Source: Xenosphaeropsis pyriputrescens | Lineage: Eukaryota > Ascomycota > Leotiomycetes > Phacidiales > Phacidiaceae | DNA length: 64,000 nt | Assembly (NCBI GenBank): GCA_022609375.1 | Contig: JAGKQE010000054.1 | Span: 124,001-188,000 of the forward strand | Reading direction: 5' to 3' | Shown: piece after piece, positions 48,181-60,626 of the stretch | Layout: every line of letters starts with the position of its first letter | Numbering within the stretch: the first letter of the stretch is position 1 | Notes under the pieces: generated by a model | What the model saw: only the letters and a program-made list of their open reading frames with translations | Told to the model about the DNA's origin: nothing | The model's database searches: none | Made by a program: the position numbers and the translations under genes

Positions 48181-49244
48181 GCTATCAATATAAATGTATC
48201 ATCCACACTCGATTATTATCCTACATAGTACAACGCAGTCAAAGTAGACTCGCCTCCTCATGCTTATATGTCGGCTAAGCATTCTAGTCGAACTTTATCC
48301 CAGACAAGCTCGAAACCGAAGAAGATCGATCGATTTGGCCAGGTGTGTTACACCAGTTACATCATTATTATCCGTGGTGGATGGATGGTGCAAACAAGGA
48401 AGTAGGACGCCACACCTAAACTTTATAAACCCTTCCCGCACTTCACAAATACCCTATCTAGGTAACTACTTAACGATCTTGATGTCCACATGGCTTATTT
48501 CCGGAATATAAATAATCGAGTTCCCCCTCAATCTTGAAACGCAGGATATATCGAGTTTAATAAAAGGTACTGTATTAATGTGGAGTTTGTTATGGTGAAA
48601 CGCGTGCCCATCACAAGAACTTCACTTCTCTCATAGTGAGGTTATAACATGTATGCAGATCTCAAAGATGTTTCATCGAAGTTGTTGTTATACTCCGCTG
48701 TGCTATCGAGGTTCATCTTGTTCTTATACTCTTGGAGGATGTCTGCGATCGGATCGTTGATGCAAGTCAAGTTCACATTCGACCAAAGTCTACAAAGAGA
48801 GGAACATGTAATTGTGAAGGTATCTTACCTCCAGCAGCGAAGTATGAAGTGGTGTTTCTGTACTCACTTCCACATCCAATCTGGAAGGTTCATCGACCTT
48901 TTCATTGATTGACCACCTTACCTTATTTATTCATTGCCGAGTATCCCACAAAAACACACGTGTTGCAGCCCTCATCACTCTTCCTTCTCTCTTTCCTTCT
49001 GCTTATCTCTGTCCTTCTCCTCATCAGTCTTTGCCATCTTAGGTAATCGGTGTACTTTCTCAGGTCTAAAGTACATACCTGCCTCGTCGACTGTTGATCA
49101 TCAAGTTGTTGAGGATTTGCTGCCAGTAGCTGACGACAGAACCTTGAACTTTGAAGGATCACTTAGAAAATCTAAGTATCTACTCACCCGACGTTCATGA
49201 TCTCCTCAGTATTCCGGTTTAACTAACCATAGTTAACTTTCAAA

Positions 49245-51093
49245 ATGGAATTCGGCTGGAGTGTCAGTGAGCACAGTAACCTAAACAAAGGTGCTCGAGA
49301 CGATTGGGCAGTATATCGAAACCCAGAAGGTATCTTCAATTTTCAATACCAGATGCTTGAACGCTAAAAGTTGGATCGCCTTGCTCGGATAATCTCATCT
49401 AATGACGGTGCAGTCAACTTTTCCTGTGGAGGATCGATAGCAATTTCGAGTCAAAGGTATGACTACCAGAATAACGAGTTTGATGCTTCCTGTATTTCTG
49501 GTTGTTCGATTGTTCTGAGGACAGATGCTATCGGTGAAGTCCCAAGCTTCAAGATAGAATTTCCACAGCGCTGGAATCTTCCTCAGCACAGCATTTACTC
49601 AGTGTCTATGCTTACAAAATTCTTCAGTGACCAACTGGGAAGCCGATATGAGTCTTCATACGCAGACCTGAAAGTCAAACTGACAATGCAGCCAATCCGA
49701 ATTCCAGCAAGTCAGTTCTGTGCCAGCTTTCATCCTGCCGAGTGCGGGATTTTGAATGTCATTACAAAGACTTTGCTTCCCACATTTGCAGGCAATACCT
49801 TGCTCAAGCAGGTTAAAGACTGGGACAAAGCCGGCGTCGAAGCTGAGTTGATCGGGTTGAATGTGAGCTTCTCCCTTTGTTTTTAAATAGGAGCATCCAC
49901 TAATTGTTGTAGATCTATGAGCCGATGCCTGACTATGTCGACTTTGTCGAGGAAGATTATGGACCTTCAACTCCAGCGGAGCTTGGATATCTTGTTGTCT
50001 GCCTTCCATATTCGCACAAAGGTATTTGCTTCAGTTTTATTGAAAGCACATTGACCTAAAAGCTGCAGGTGGTCAAATGCAGCAGAAACACGGCAAATAC
50101 TCGAACAATGTGGACTGGAGTATAGCAGCTGCCAACAATATTCAATGGTCGGCATTCTATAAGAATACGCGAAACATGGTCAAGAAGGTTGAGGGTGGTT
50201 ACAAAATGACACTTATCTACCGACTCAATGTTACTGGCGGTGGTGTGGCCCAAGTTCCAGATGTCAAGAACCTCTTGAAACCTGAGCAATTCCCACTATA
50301 TGGTGAGATAAAAGAGATACTTCGGAACCCATATTGTATGAAGGATGGTACGTGACAAAAACCCAGCTCTATTCTTATTTCCTTCCTCTTACAAACTTTA
50401 CAAACACATTAAGGTTTGGACTAACACTTAGAAAGGTGGCACTCTCGGCATATTTTGTGCCCATGACTACACCTATGCCAACGGTAATATTGGCAATAAC
50501 AGATTTCCTAGTGACCTACAAGGGATAGATCGGGCAATCCACTCTGTACTTGTGGCATTGGGCATTGGCTTAGAAGACGGTAACAGTGTGAAGTTTGTTC
50601 TCGAAGACTTACAGACACATTGTGCTTATGAAGAGCTAGAATGCAAAGGGGAACCATGTCATGCTTGTATGGATTCCAGAAGAGAGGATGGAAAGACGGT
50701 TGAGCGAACGGAGATTGCGAACGACATATACGACAAGCATATTGGGTCCCTTCTAGATGTCGCGAATTGCGGATCTTCTTTGGCACAAGTAAGACTGTTC
50801 TATCTTTCAAAAATATGAAAGCTAATTCAATCTAGATGATTGCTAATTGTGGCGGGACTCAAGAGTGGCCAGATGTCTACTGGTTAAATCGTCCTAACTA
50901 TAAGATTGAAAACTTCAATTACCTTGATGAAAACCCAACTTCCCACATACCAGCAGATAGGGATGATTTTATATGGATTAGCTCTTACCTAGCAATCATT
51001 GTTGAGATTCCATCCTTCAAAGAAAGATCGAAGCTGAAGAAACTGGAAATAAATCAAAACTCGAACAACGGCAAGCGGAAGCGAAATGATTGA
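49245..51093 (+). CDS. 2OG-Fe(II) oxygenase-like protein, iron ligands apparently lost
   Basis: 518-residue protein in six exons: 49245-49310, 49371-49862, 49913-50021, 50069-50347, 50436-50788 and 50836-51093. It has the layout of the large fungal prolyl-hydroxylase-like family. An N-terminal part contains CGGSIAISS and SFKIEFPQRW. The core has ELGYLVVCLPYSHKGGQMQQKHG, then NIQWSAFYKNTRNMVKKVEGGYKMTLIYRLN, then GGTLGIFCAHDYTYAN. From remembered family sequences, the HTD before LVVCLP and the THKV/EHEV before the SGYR-TLTYNL block supply the iron ligands. Here those positions read FVE and RNMV, and the 2OG-binding Arg is Lys. Catalysis is therefore doubtful. The C-terminus is lysine/asparagine-rich (KLKKLEINQNSNNGKRKRND). 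Substrate and role unknown. Confidence 0.8.
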
Positions 51094-52358
51094 TCTAGCA
51101 AGAAGCACACCTAGGAAAGCAAATTGCAGATATTGGCTCATCTGTTGTGCTTGTGCAGTCAATGCATTCGGAGTTTTGGACGAGAAACTAAGGAATGAAG
51201 AAAAGGGGTTATACCTTTGCGAGTGATTTTCAATTATCATTACTGTAAACCTGCTGAGTGGCTATGGAACCCGTTCTTCAAGGATCAAAGGGCAGCGTAA
51301 TTCTAGGCAACCGAATGAATCTCAATTAAAAGACTTGCTTTTTGTGATGCCTTAGCGCTAGGTGTTCCAGATCTTGTGGAGATACAAGTCACCGTTTCCC
51401 GCTGAGTTCAGACATCTTCGAATTCCTCGCTGATGATGATGTGGAATTTTATGTAAAATTTGGAGTACGCCTAGCAAGTGATCTACACATATCTATGAGG
51501 AGGGTAGTGATTGCATGAATCTTGAAAGTTCTATGACTCTTAAAGATCAGCTGTCTTGGGAACCATGCAAATACCAGTAAGCGTACAGCTTCAAAGAATT
51601 TTTCAAGCAAAAGTATAGCAGTACAAGCTTACTGTCTATAAATGCCTCCCATATTCACCTAGGACTGTGTTTTGGAAAGATAGATCCTATAATCGTAGAG
51701 TACTTTCAAGAGCTTGCTGATAGCGTTGAAGTAGCTATCCTAGTGATCATTCTTATCGTGCAAGTAACATAAATATGACGCTGTATTTGCTGGTGCACCA
51801 GTGTACAAAGAATGTTTCTGCTATCTATAAGCATTTGGTATTGCAAAACACACTCAAGAAATTGCTCTTTGGTAAAACTATATGAGCGTGTTTTTTAACA
51901 TAGATGCTCTCATAGTATTCTATCACCGTTGGGCATACGTTCATTGTCATTGTAGAATTTATGATAAATATTTTAAGTGACTGTGTCAAGAGACACTTGA
52001 CAACGGCAGCAGGTTATGCTGCATACAGAAAATACATTCACATAAAAAGAACTAGTTAGACAAGCCTGCAAAATTAGAAAGAAGTTAGCCAAGCTCACTT
52101 AATAATGGACGAAGTGTTGCTATATCTAAGGTTAGTGATTCTAGTTTATGTTTTCAATCAAGATACAGTGTTGATTAGTCAAGAAGTTAAGCACAGCCAT
52201 TGCAAGATAGATGCGTAACATCTCATATCATTACTCACGTCATAGCAAGCCTTTTTGAAACTCTCGTTATTTATTTTAATCCAAAGGATCCTTGCTTCTC
52301 CTTCTTCTCCTCCCTCATTTTCCAACCCCTCTCCCACCTTCCCTACACCCTTTCAAAC
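51094..52358. other. intergenic, AT-rich
   Basis: About 1.3 kb between convergent 3' ends. No gene or repeat recognised. Confidence 0.5.
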
Positions 52359-52972
52359 CTAGCTACAAACAGGCGAGCTGGCCGGCTTCGCCGCACTGTT
52401 ACTCGGATTAGTCTGCGTGCAGCCATCCAAGCCACCAAGCAAGTAGTCATCCTCAGCCGCCGTGTACGCCGCACCGCAGTTGTCGTCACTGGCGCCGCCC
52501 GATGCATCGTTGAAGTACGAGCACATATCATGTGCAAAGCAGTCTTGGGTGCTAGACGACGTCAGTTGGGCCTAGCACCTGTGGAGAATGAGAGGGGAAG
52601 ACAGAGAATGGCTTACTAGTAGTTACCCAGCGCGGTACCCGTACAGCCTGCCCCGCAGCGGCCATTGCAAGAGTAGCTTTGAGGTTGTCAGTCTGGCTTC
52701 GAATGTTCGTTCAAGATACTCTGCTCAAGAGTTTGAATTGATAACTTTATCTAGGATTGGGCTGTGGGAGTGAAGGGTACTTACTCTCCGTTGACGGTGC
52801 CATCATATGTCGTCTCGCCATAGTTACTTCCTACAACGCCTACGAATGTGCACGTTTCCTCCGCGGCGTTGACCCATGTAGCTGTTACGCTGGCACCGAC
52901 CTTAACGCAGGTGACGGAGGCGAGGGCAGAGGTTACCATAGAGGCAATGTAAACAAGAGTTGTGGTCTTCAT
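52359..52972 (-). CDS. small secreted cysteine-rich protein with phospholipase A2-like motif
   Basis: 146-residue protein in three exons: 52785-52972, 52617-52676 and 52359-52551. The first 18 residues (MKTTTLVYIASMVTSALA) are a signal peptide, so the product is probably secreted. The mature part has Cys in VTCVKVG and EETCTF, then the spliced block SCNGRCGAGCTGTALGNYYT. After that comes QDCFAHDMCSYFND, with the Cys-x-x-His-Asp-x-Cys arrangement of phospholipase A2 active sites, followed by GASDDNCGAAYTAAEDDYLLGG. It ends in CTQTN...SSPVCS. The family is widespread in ascomycetes under a DUF name, which I recall as DUF8213. Lipase activity is inferred from the motif only. Other possibilities are a cell-wall or effector-like secreted protein. 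Confidence 0.82.
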
Positions 52973-55912
52973 ATTGAATAGAGTTTATAGGGCTACGAGA
53001 AAGAATGACTTGACTTGACTGCCGGACAATAAAAGAACCGACGAGGTTATTGCAAATGAGGAATGAGAACGGGTTACAGAAAATTCAAACCGATAAGAAG
53101 CTCGTACTTGTACTTATATTCTGGACCTTAGTTGTGGTAAGAAGGGTCTCGGGTAGAACTCCACGACAACCAAGCTAAGCCCCTTAACCGAAGATAATAC
53201 CAGGAACCACATCGTTTTCTAGCAGATCCGAAAATCTAGAACCTGAAGTCGCTTCGAAAAGTAAGCTGCGGTGCCTATTGACTGACTCGAAGACCCCGGA
53301 GATCCTGGGGTGGTATCGTGGGTCTGCAAGATGAGCTAGTAGACGATACATGTCACGCAGGCGGCCATGTCTCAGCATGGCGTCAGCGGTATATCATGTA
53401 GCTAAGAAATGTGGTTAGTGGGGCATGGATAGAAGTTTTGTTTGTGATGGAGAGGGACAGTCGGTCTGTCGTAGACATGCATGTCCTTTATTGGAAAGGG
53501 GATGCAATTTAAGGCCGTGTCAGACGCAGGTACAGCGTGACGAGAACAGCTATATCTGAGTGTTATGCCAGTCGAGAAGTCAATATATATTCTCTGGACA
53601 TAGTGCGGGATAAGGAGCAAGATAGATATAAGTATAAGAATATAATGGAGAGGATTGCATGCTTGGATGGAGGTAGTGCTTTTAGGATCCCAAACGGCTT
53701 TCGTACGCTTGCTTCAACAATGGCATTCTATGGAAAGACATGATAATGGATAATAAGATGAACCGAAAAAATGCATGTTTGAGATGAGAGACAGTCTCGC
53801 TTCTAAGTCTTGCTCGACCTGCTTTAAAGAGGAGGTGAGAGAAGAGAATCGAGGTTCGCTTAAGCTTGAATGGGACTTGAAAGTATCATCCTTGACTTCA
53901 AGATATACTGACTTTGACTTACTGTAGGTTGGTATATTTCTAAGCAGATTTCCCGCTCGCCTCGATAGAGCTCATATAAATTCGTTGAACCTCAATCTCT
54001 TTTGATCCCTCTGATATATTCAAGATCGTGTAAGCAAGTCAGGGAAGTGTCACAACTCAACACAAACACCCTTCTCAAATATTCAGACATCCCCTCTTTA
54101 CAGAGCAAGCTTCCTGTCCAATACCTCGGGATTTCCTCCGATGAACATTTCCCAGAATGTGGCATTGCAGGGTTGAATGGTGTAATCATGGCCCGTGCAG
54201 ATATATCGTAGAGTTCTCGTCTGCGACAATGAACCTTGGAAGCTTGTTCATCCAATCTTTTGTGTGCTGTTCCTCTGCGGAGTACACCCGGTCAAGAGAT
54301 CATATTTTATTGGTCGGGCAATAGGAGTTATTGTATACTCTACTCTATACAAAGTAAAATATGGGTCTTGAATGATGGGTAGTTTCTTAATCGACTATGG
54401 CTTTGAGAGAACTACTCCTAGGACTACCGAGGTTGACGTTGATCATCTTGCTGTTGCTATTGATCTATATCATGTTCTTTTCTAGGTAGGGCTTTTCGTC
54501 GTTGTTAACCTTATCGCCGTATGAAAGCATCAAAGTGCATCGTAGTATGCAGTAGTATATACGTAAATTACATTGCTCTGGTCCTACCTCACCATGATGT
54601 TATACAAAGCACAATGAACAACTACAAGAGAGGTTGACCTTTGAAACCTGGCAATGCGGGGGATATCACCAAAAGGTACTTCGCTCCGTATTCTGTACTC
54701 GCATAGATCTGTGATGATGAGATCGGTCATTGAAAGCTAGAGAATTATACAGAGCAACATAATTATTCACAGCGCGGTATTTATCCAAGGACATCAAGTG
54801 ACTGGGAAATTTATAGCTGTTGTGAATTGCAGAATTCTTTCAAGTGGTCCAGTCGTTTGAGACTGTATATGTATATTTGGGTGGTTCAACACAGTAGATT
54901 TGGGCGAGTACTTTAATAGTTCCTAACGCAAGAATAAACCTTTGCTGTAATTGACCACGGATAAAATGCAAACAGGTAACGTGACTTGCTATTTATCCAA
55001 CGAGTATATTATTTATTAAACAGAGATACAGCGTATATTGACTAAATATCATGATCCCCGGCATAAATCAATAATCTATATGCATAGCTGTAGATAGAAT
55101 TTTATTTATTTATTTATCCTTATGGTTTCAGCTATTGATGTTTTTTGTACTTTGTATATACATATATATATATATATATATATGTATTTGAATTAAGCAG
55201 ATTCATCCATCCACTTCCTGGAATCTAGACTGAGGCATACACACACATGCTCATAGCGGGGAATGAATGATATGCCGAGTATCGTATTAGTTATGACCTT
55301 CGCCATTCGTCTGCATCCTGCATCCTGCATCCTCCATCTTCGGCATTCTCTCTCTTCGGCATTCAACTCTCCTTCCCTCTACCGTCGGGGAAGACATCGG
55401 GCAAAAGAACAACGTCCAATGTTCAATGTTCAAAGTTCAAAGCAACATCCTCTCAACACGCCGCGCTCGAACTAAACATGCCCCGGTCCCACTCAGAGCA
55501 GTAAAGATCCGGTAGATCAACGCTCTCAACAACGATAAGAGCCCTTATCAACTTGACGACACACCTTATCTCTCTCCCAAACTGCAGCATAATCGGTTCC
55601 TCACCAGATCATCCTATCAGAAGAGCCAGATGACAGCAAACCACATGCAGAGACCAAAGACTGTACTGTACATCCTGGAACAATGCTTCTTCTCAACCTG
55701 CCTGTTGAGTGGAGCGGAGGTGACGACGAGCCATGCTCGTTCTCTCTTATTATGAAGCTGCCCACCTTCTTCTGTACAACGTTGCTTCGTCAGTGAACAA
55801 TCCCTCTTCTACGTCCTAGATATCTCCCCATTGTTGTCGGTCGTCAGAGTTCCATTCATACTATTGTTTTGTGGCTTCCTTGCCGCCGACGACTTCGAGG
55901 AACTGGAACGCC
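52973..55912. other. 2.9-kb intergenic region
   Basis: AT-rich with simple repeats (TTTA at 55101-55118; TA at 55155-55184; a CATCCTG run near 55316-55337). No coding family, tRNA or transposon ends seen. The last 400 bp are the promoter of the MFS gene. Confidence 0.5.
55155..55184. repeat. TA dinucleotide microsatellite
   Basis: TATATACA followed by about ten uninterrupted TA units. Confidence 0.95.
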
Positions 55913-57679
55913 ATGGACGCTCAGGAACAGCATAATGGTCGACTCGACACCGCAGCCGTGCCAGGGACTGTGCACCTGGTAGATCTGGAGGGTACCATGA
56001 GAACGAAGCATGCATCGGGATCCCATATTCATGATGTTGTGTTGGTTCCAACACCCTCAGCTGACCCCGACGACCCCCTCAATTGGTACGTTCAATTCCT
56101 CATCCAGTGATGCTTTACTGACGTCTCAGGTCACCCCGCCGCAAGCTTCTCTCGACAGTCTCGCTGTCAATGTACACACTCATGGTCGGTATCGCCAGCG
56201 CAGCCATCTACAGTGTTCTGGAGCCCATAGCCGACGATACGGGCCTGACGCTATCAGACTTGAATTCGGGCACGGGATACATGTTTCTCGCCTTCGGGTG
56301 GGGCTGTCTGTTTTGGCAGCCGATCGCATTGCAATATGGCAAACGACCTGTTTACCTATTTTCTATGCTCGCGACGTTGGGAATCATGATCTGGGTACCG
56401 CATGCTACGACGAATGGTCAGTGGATCGGCAGTAAGATCCTGCAAGGATTCGTGGGTGCACCAGTCGAGTCGCTTTGTGAGATCTCGATTACGGATATTT
56501 ATTTCACGCATGAGAGAGGAACATATATGGGTCTTTACGCTTTCATGTTGGCTGGCAGTAATTTTCTTGCACCGGTATTTGCGGGCTTCATTAATGATGG
56601 CCAAGGTTGGCAGTGGGTTATGTACTGGTGTGCCATATTTTGTGGAATTGGCCTCGTCTGGTGTTTCTTCTTCATGGAAGAAACCAATTTCGATCGCTTG
56701 CCACAGGAGATGGTGTATTCAGAAGGAAATTCAGGGGCAGATACACCTAAAGAGACCGTTGATCCTGAAAAGGCTACCATGCAGAGCCCAGAGAAACCAG
56801 CTGAGCTTGCAACATCTACAAGTAAGTCCCCGGTAGTACTATTCTTCTCAAAGTATTGTCTGACAATCAACAGCGCCAGAAACTGCAATAGGTCAAGTGG
56901 ACTACCATCCCAAAACTTATCTTCAAAAGCTCTCTCTCGTCGACAAAAAGCGCGACTTTCATCTCTTCCGCCTAATGCTGCGCCCCCTCATCTTCTTCTC
57001 ATTCCCCGTCGTTGTCTACGCTGGCTTCTCCTACGGAAGCAACCTAATCTGGTTTAACGTTCTCAACGGTACAACCTCCCTTATCCTTGGATCGGCTCCA
57101 TATAACTTCGCCTCCTCAATGGTAGGTCTCACCTACTTCAGTCCATTACTCGGCGTTGCCACAGGAAGCTTCTACTCAGGAGTTATCGGCGACCGCATCA
57201 CTTTGTGGCTGGCACGTCGAAATGGGGGTGTACGCGAGCCGGAACATCGTCTTTGGCTGTTCGCCGTCTCGTTGCTTATCGTGCCAGGCAGTCTCATACT
57301 CTGGGGTGTAGGAGCTGCCTATCATGTTCATTGGTTTGGTCTTATCGTTGCCATGTTCTTCATTGCTATCAGCAACTCGATCGGCGTGCAGCTGAGTGTC
57401 TCGTACTGCATCGACAGCTACAAAGATCTCGCCGGCGAAGCTATGGTCACAGTTATCATTATCCGCAATACGATGAGCTTTGCTGTTAGTTATGGAATTA
57501 CGCCTTGGGTCACGGATATGGGGTACCAAAATGCATTTGTACTTGCTGCTTTCGTGGGTTTGGCGCAGGTTTGTACTTTTCTTCCTGTGGTGAAGTGGGG
57601 AAAGAGTTGGAGGAATAGTAGTAAGGAGAGGTATTATGGGTATGTTAAAGAGAGTGAGTTCTTGGGTGTAACACATTAA
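55913..57679 (+). CDS. MFS transporter, DHA1-type
   Basis: Membrane transporter of 556 residues in three exons: 55913-56085, 56130-56821 and 56874-57679. Both introns (44 and 52 nt) keep frame. The N-terminal tail ends DPDDPLNWSPRRK, the DPxNW entry motif, before the first helix. Membrane segments include YTLMVGIASAAIYSVLEPI, GYMFLAFGWGCLFWQPIALQYGKRPVYLFS (motif A-like YGKRP) and LAGSNFLAPVFAGFINDGQGWQWVMYW. The long cytoplasmic loop (DRLPQEMVYSEGN to VDYHPKTYLQKLSLVDKKRD) separates the halves, and intron 2 falls in it. The second half has GVIGDRITLWLARRNGGVREPEHRLW and GVQLSVSYCIDSYKDLAGEAM, typical of the fungal SYCIDSY/DHA1 subgroup. Substrate unknown. Confidence 0.92.
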
Positions 57680-58232
57680 GTAAATCTAAGGCTTGGTTTA
57701 AGACTATCACAATAAGATATAAATTGACTTTTGATGTGGTGGACTTGGATGTGCTGTGCGGTGAATTTGGGAAGATGTTACTGGAATGTTTGACAGGAGG
57801 ATACTGTAAACAAGAGATAGAGTTTGATACCCATCTTTCCCGCCAGCCGTCTGTGATTGATGGTGATTGATGTGGGTGTCTCGTCTGGCATGGACCCCGT
57901 GCCACGAAGCATGTAAGGGGGTCAAGACCGATGGCGAGTGGCGGACTACAAGCAATGTTTACTTGAGCAAGTCGTCAACTCCCTTACATGCCAGAGATAG
58001 GTAAGGAAATTCCTCATCCCCTTATCAATGATGTTATCCCTAACGTCGCAAAGTACATAGCATACCTTTTCAATGGGCGCACCACCAGCCACAGGCTGAC
58101 CTCTCGCTCACTGAGAGACGAAGTGGCCAACCTATCTTCCTGACTTGAATTCTCAACTCCCCCGAGCAACCTGGTTGACCCCATCTTGTCGAATCGACTT
58201 CACGATTCCTATCTGATCCCCTCAATGGCATC
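57680..58232. other. intergenic
   Basis: About 550 bp with no gene seen; 3' UTR of the transporter and promoter of the next gene. Confidence 0.5.
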
Positions 58233-59438
58233 ATGAAACTACCCATCAACATGTTTTCCAAGACCTCTTACTCAACCAGCTCCCTCGGTGGTATCGTGAT
58301 CCTCACACGAGCGCGCCTCTACCTCATCACATCACTCGCAATCGTGTAAGTCTCATTTCCCATTTCCCAATTCACCAAACCACCAAATCCACCACACCCA
58401 CTAACGCGCACAGCTGGATGCTCGCCTCCATAATCCCCTCCTACAAGCCGACGATAACAGCGAAGTTCAACGCAACAGCTCACAACGCGCTCTCCAAGCT
58501 GCCGTCCATACAAGTGAGCTACGGCACGAACACGCCGTACAACGCGTCGAAAGTGGCGATGCTGATCGAAGGGCGGCCGCTGCCGCACCTCGTCCCCCAG
58601 CTGCTGCACATGATGACCGTCGTGCCGCCCGACTGGCGCTTCCTGTTCTTGGGCTCCAACACGTCCGTGCTGGCCGTCAACCGCTCCAGCGCCACGCAGG
58701 CCATGCAGGCCGCCGGCAAGCTCGACGTCCGCGTCCTGCCCGACCCCTGGGACCTGGGCTCCAAGGAGCTTGTGTGGAGGCTCATGACCGATCGGCGCTT
58801 CTATGAGGGCGTGCTGCCCGGCGTCGAGTGGCTGCTCAAGTTCGAGAGCGATAGTATTCTGTGTGCGAACTCCGGCACCAGTCTGGACGAGTGGCTGCCG
58901 TTTGACTGGGCCGGCGCGCCGAGGTGAGCCTCCAACCGCGATGCCGAATCCTGCATCTCATGTCGATATTGAGGACTCGAGGAATGGACGCTTTTGGGTG
59001 GAATGCTTGGCTTGGGATCCGTACTGATTGATGGTTTCTAGGTTCGAGAACGACCAATTCGCTGGCAACGGTGGCCTGACGTTCCGGCGCGTGTCGACGA
59101 TCCTCAAGATCCTGGCTTTCCAGAGCAGGTACAACGATACAAAGCCCGAGGACGAGTGGTTCGGCAAGCGTGTCCTCGTGCTACCGGGAGCGACGGTGGC
59201 GTCGGCTGCCATGCAGGACCATTTCGCCGTCGAGGATGTCTGGCATGAGAAGCCGATGGGATATCATGTCAAAGGGGGCGGCATGGATTTGCCAGAGGGC
59301 GTGTGGAAGAGTAGGGAGCAGAGGAGGCAGATTTTCGATTATTGTCCCGAGTTAACGATGATTATGCCCATGAAGTTGGAGAGGGAACGTTGTGAGGGGG
59401 ACAATGGAGAGGGCATGATTATGGGGGTTGGAGGATGA
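58233..59438 (+). CDS. DUF5672-type glycosyltransferase-like protein, copy 1
   Basis: Probable Golgi type II membrane protein of 339 residues. Exons: 58233-58345, 58414-58923 and 59042-59438. A short basic N-terminus leads into one membrane anchor (LYLITSLAIVWMLASIIP, residues about 29-47). The lumenal part has KVAMLIEGRPLPHLVPQLLHMM, VPPDWRFLFLGS, the acidic SDSILCANS site in FESDSILCANS (likely nucleotide-sugar/metal binding), FDWAGAPRFENDQFAGNGGLTFRRVS and EDEWFGKRV. It ends FDYCPELTMIMPMK plus a short Glu/Gly tail. Exon 2 is strongly GC-rich compared with the flanks. A paralogue follows 1.2 kb downstream on the same strand. Donor and acceptor sugars are unknown. Confidence 0.83.
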
Positions 59439-60626
59439 CGTGGGCTGGCGTTGATGTTGATGATTTGAATGAATTGTATATGTTCACTCTAGTGTTTATT
59501 GACTAATGGGGTTATCTACATTGAACTCCCGGCGCTGGAATATCACGACTTTGGTGTTTTGATGCTTTTAATGCATACATGTACTTTTATGGCGTGACGC
59601 ATTGTATTACATCGTTATCATTGGACTCAATGTAATTCGCATCAACCTCGGCAGCTAGACAAACTCAACACGCTCTCTTCACCGATTATGACGATGTCGA
59701 CAACGACGACAACATCGACATCTCAACTCCCGTCTTCTGTATCTCGAAATACCCTGCCAAGCTCAAAGTCCACACCTCAGCCGCAAAAGATGTTCGCAGC
59801 CTCACTAAGTATCCAGCCGTGATTTCAACGCTCCCTCGTAAGTACAGCTGGCTTCAGCACAGGTCGACGGTTCCCATCCCGCGCGCCCATACGATGTCAA
59901 GTCAAGAACCGCTGTACCGTCCCTTGAAAGTCGTATTCCCAACCCGGTCTCGAGAACTGTTCCAACTGAATTAATTAATTAATCAATTATTTTATCAAGT
60001 AATCCGTCGATCAATTATTCAGTGGTATTGAATCGACTTTACTGCAAGGTCGCTTGCACGATCTGCCCTGCATACACATCCGCCCTCTACTGTAGCCCGC
60101 CCGCCCCTAAACAAGCCTCCTGGTGTCCCTAATTGCCGAAAGGAATGCAAACGGTAGTATCAAGTCGTAAGCCCATCCCGCTGCCAGGCGTACGGCGCCG
60201 CGCCAGCCAGTGCGCATGCATGGCTTTAAAAGCAACGAGCGGGCTTGTTTGGCGTGCATTTTTGTTGTTGATCGATATCGCTTTACAGATACTTTACAGA
60301 CAGACGGGGCGTGTACGACGAGCGTGAGGTGCTGGCATGCTGAATAATGGGCTATGTAGCAGATTGGCATGTAAGGCGTGTAGATGCGTGGAATCCGCTT
60401 CGTTTCAAGGGAAGACACTTACGATGCATCTTCAATTGGACATCTGGCATTCCTGGTTACGGCTTGCATCGAGGGCGAGTAGGTGGCCATGTCGTCTAGG
60501 ACCTCGCAGTAAAGACTGGTGGGTAGCTGTTGTGAGGAAAATGAAGATGTTTTGAATATGTGTTGAGGTAAACTCTCGATATTTCGTCTTGTCAATTGTC
60601 GTTGATTCTTCACTCATTCCCACAAT
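59439..60626. other. intergenic between the DUF5672 copies
   Basis: About 1.2 kb. It holds a 112-codon frame without an early ATG (59636-59974), a small inverted repeat GATGTCGA...TCGACATC (about 59693-59722) and a TTAA repeat near 59969-59982. No family is recognised. Confidence 0.45.

Larger units (their letters stand above)
47497..49244. other. intergenic, 1.7 kb
   Basis: Contains the 22-bp palindrome at 47835-47856 and the AT-rich imperfect repeat at 48105-48180. No gene recognised. Confidence 0.5.

Noticed and set aside
52200..52619. 139-residue plus-strand frame
   Set aside because: Overlaps the third exon of the secreted protein on the opposite strand, which has a signal peptide and a spliced Cys motif.
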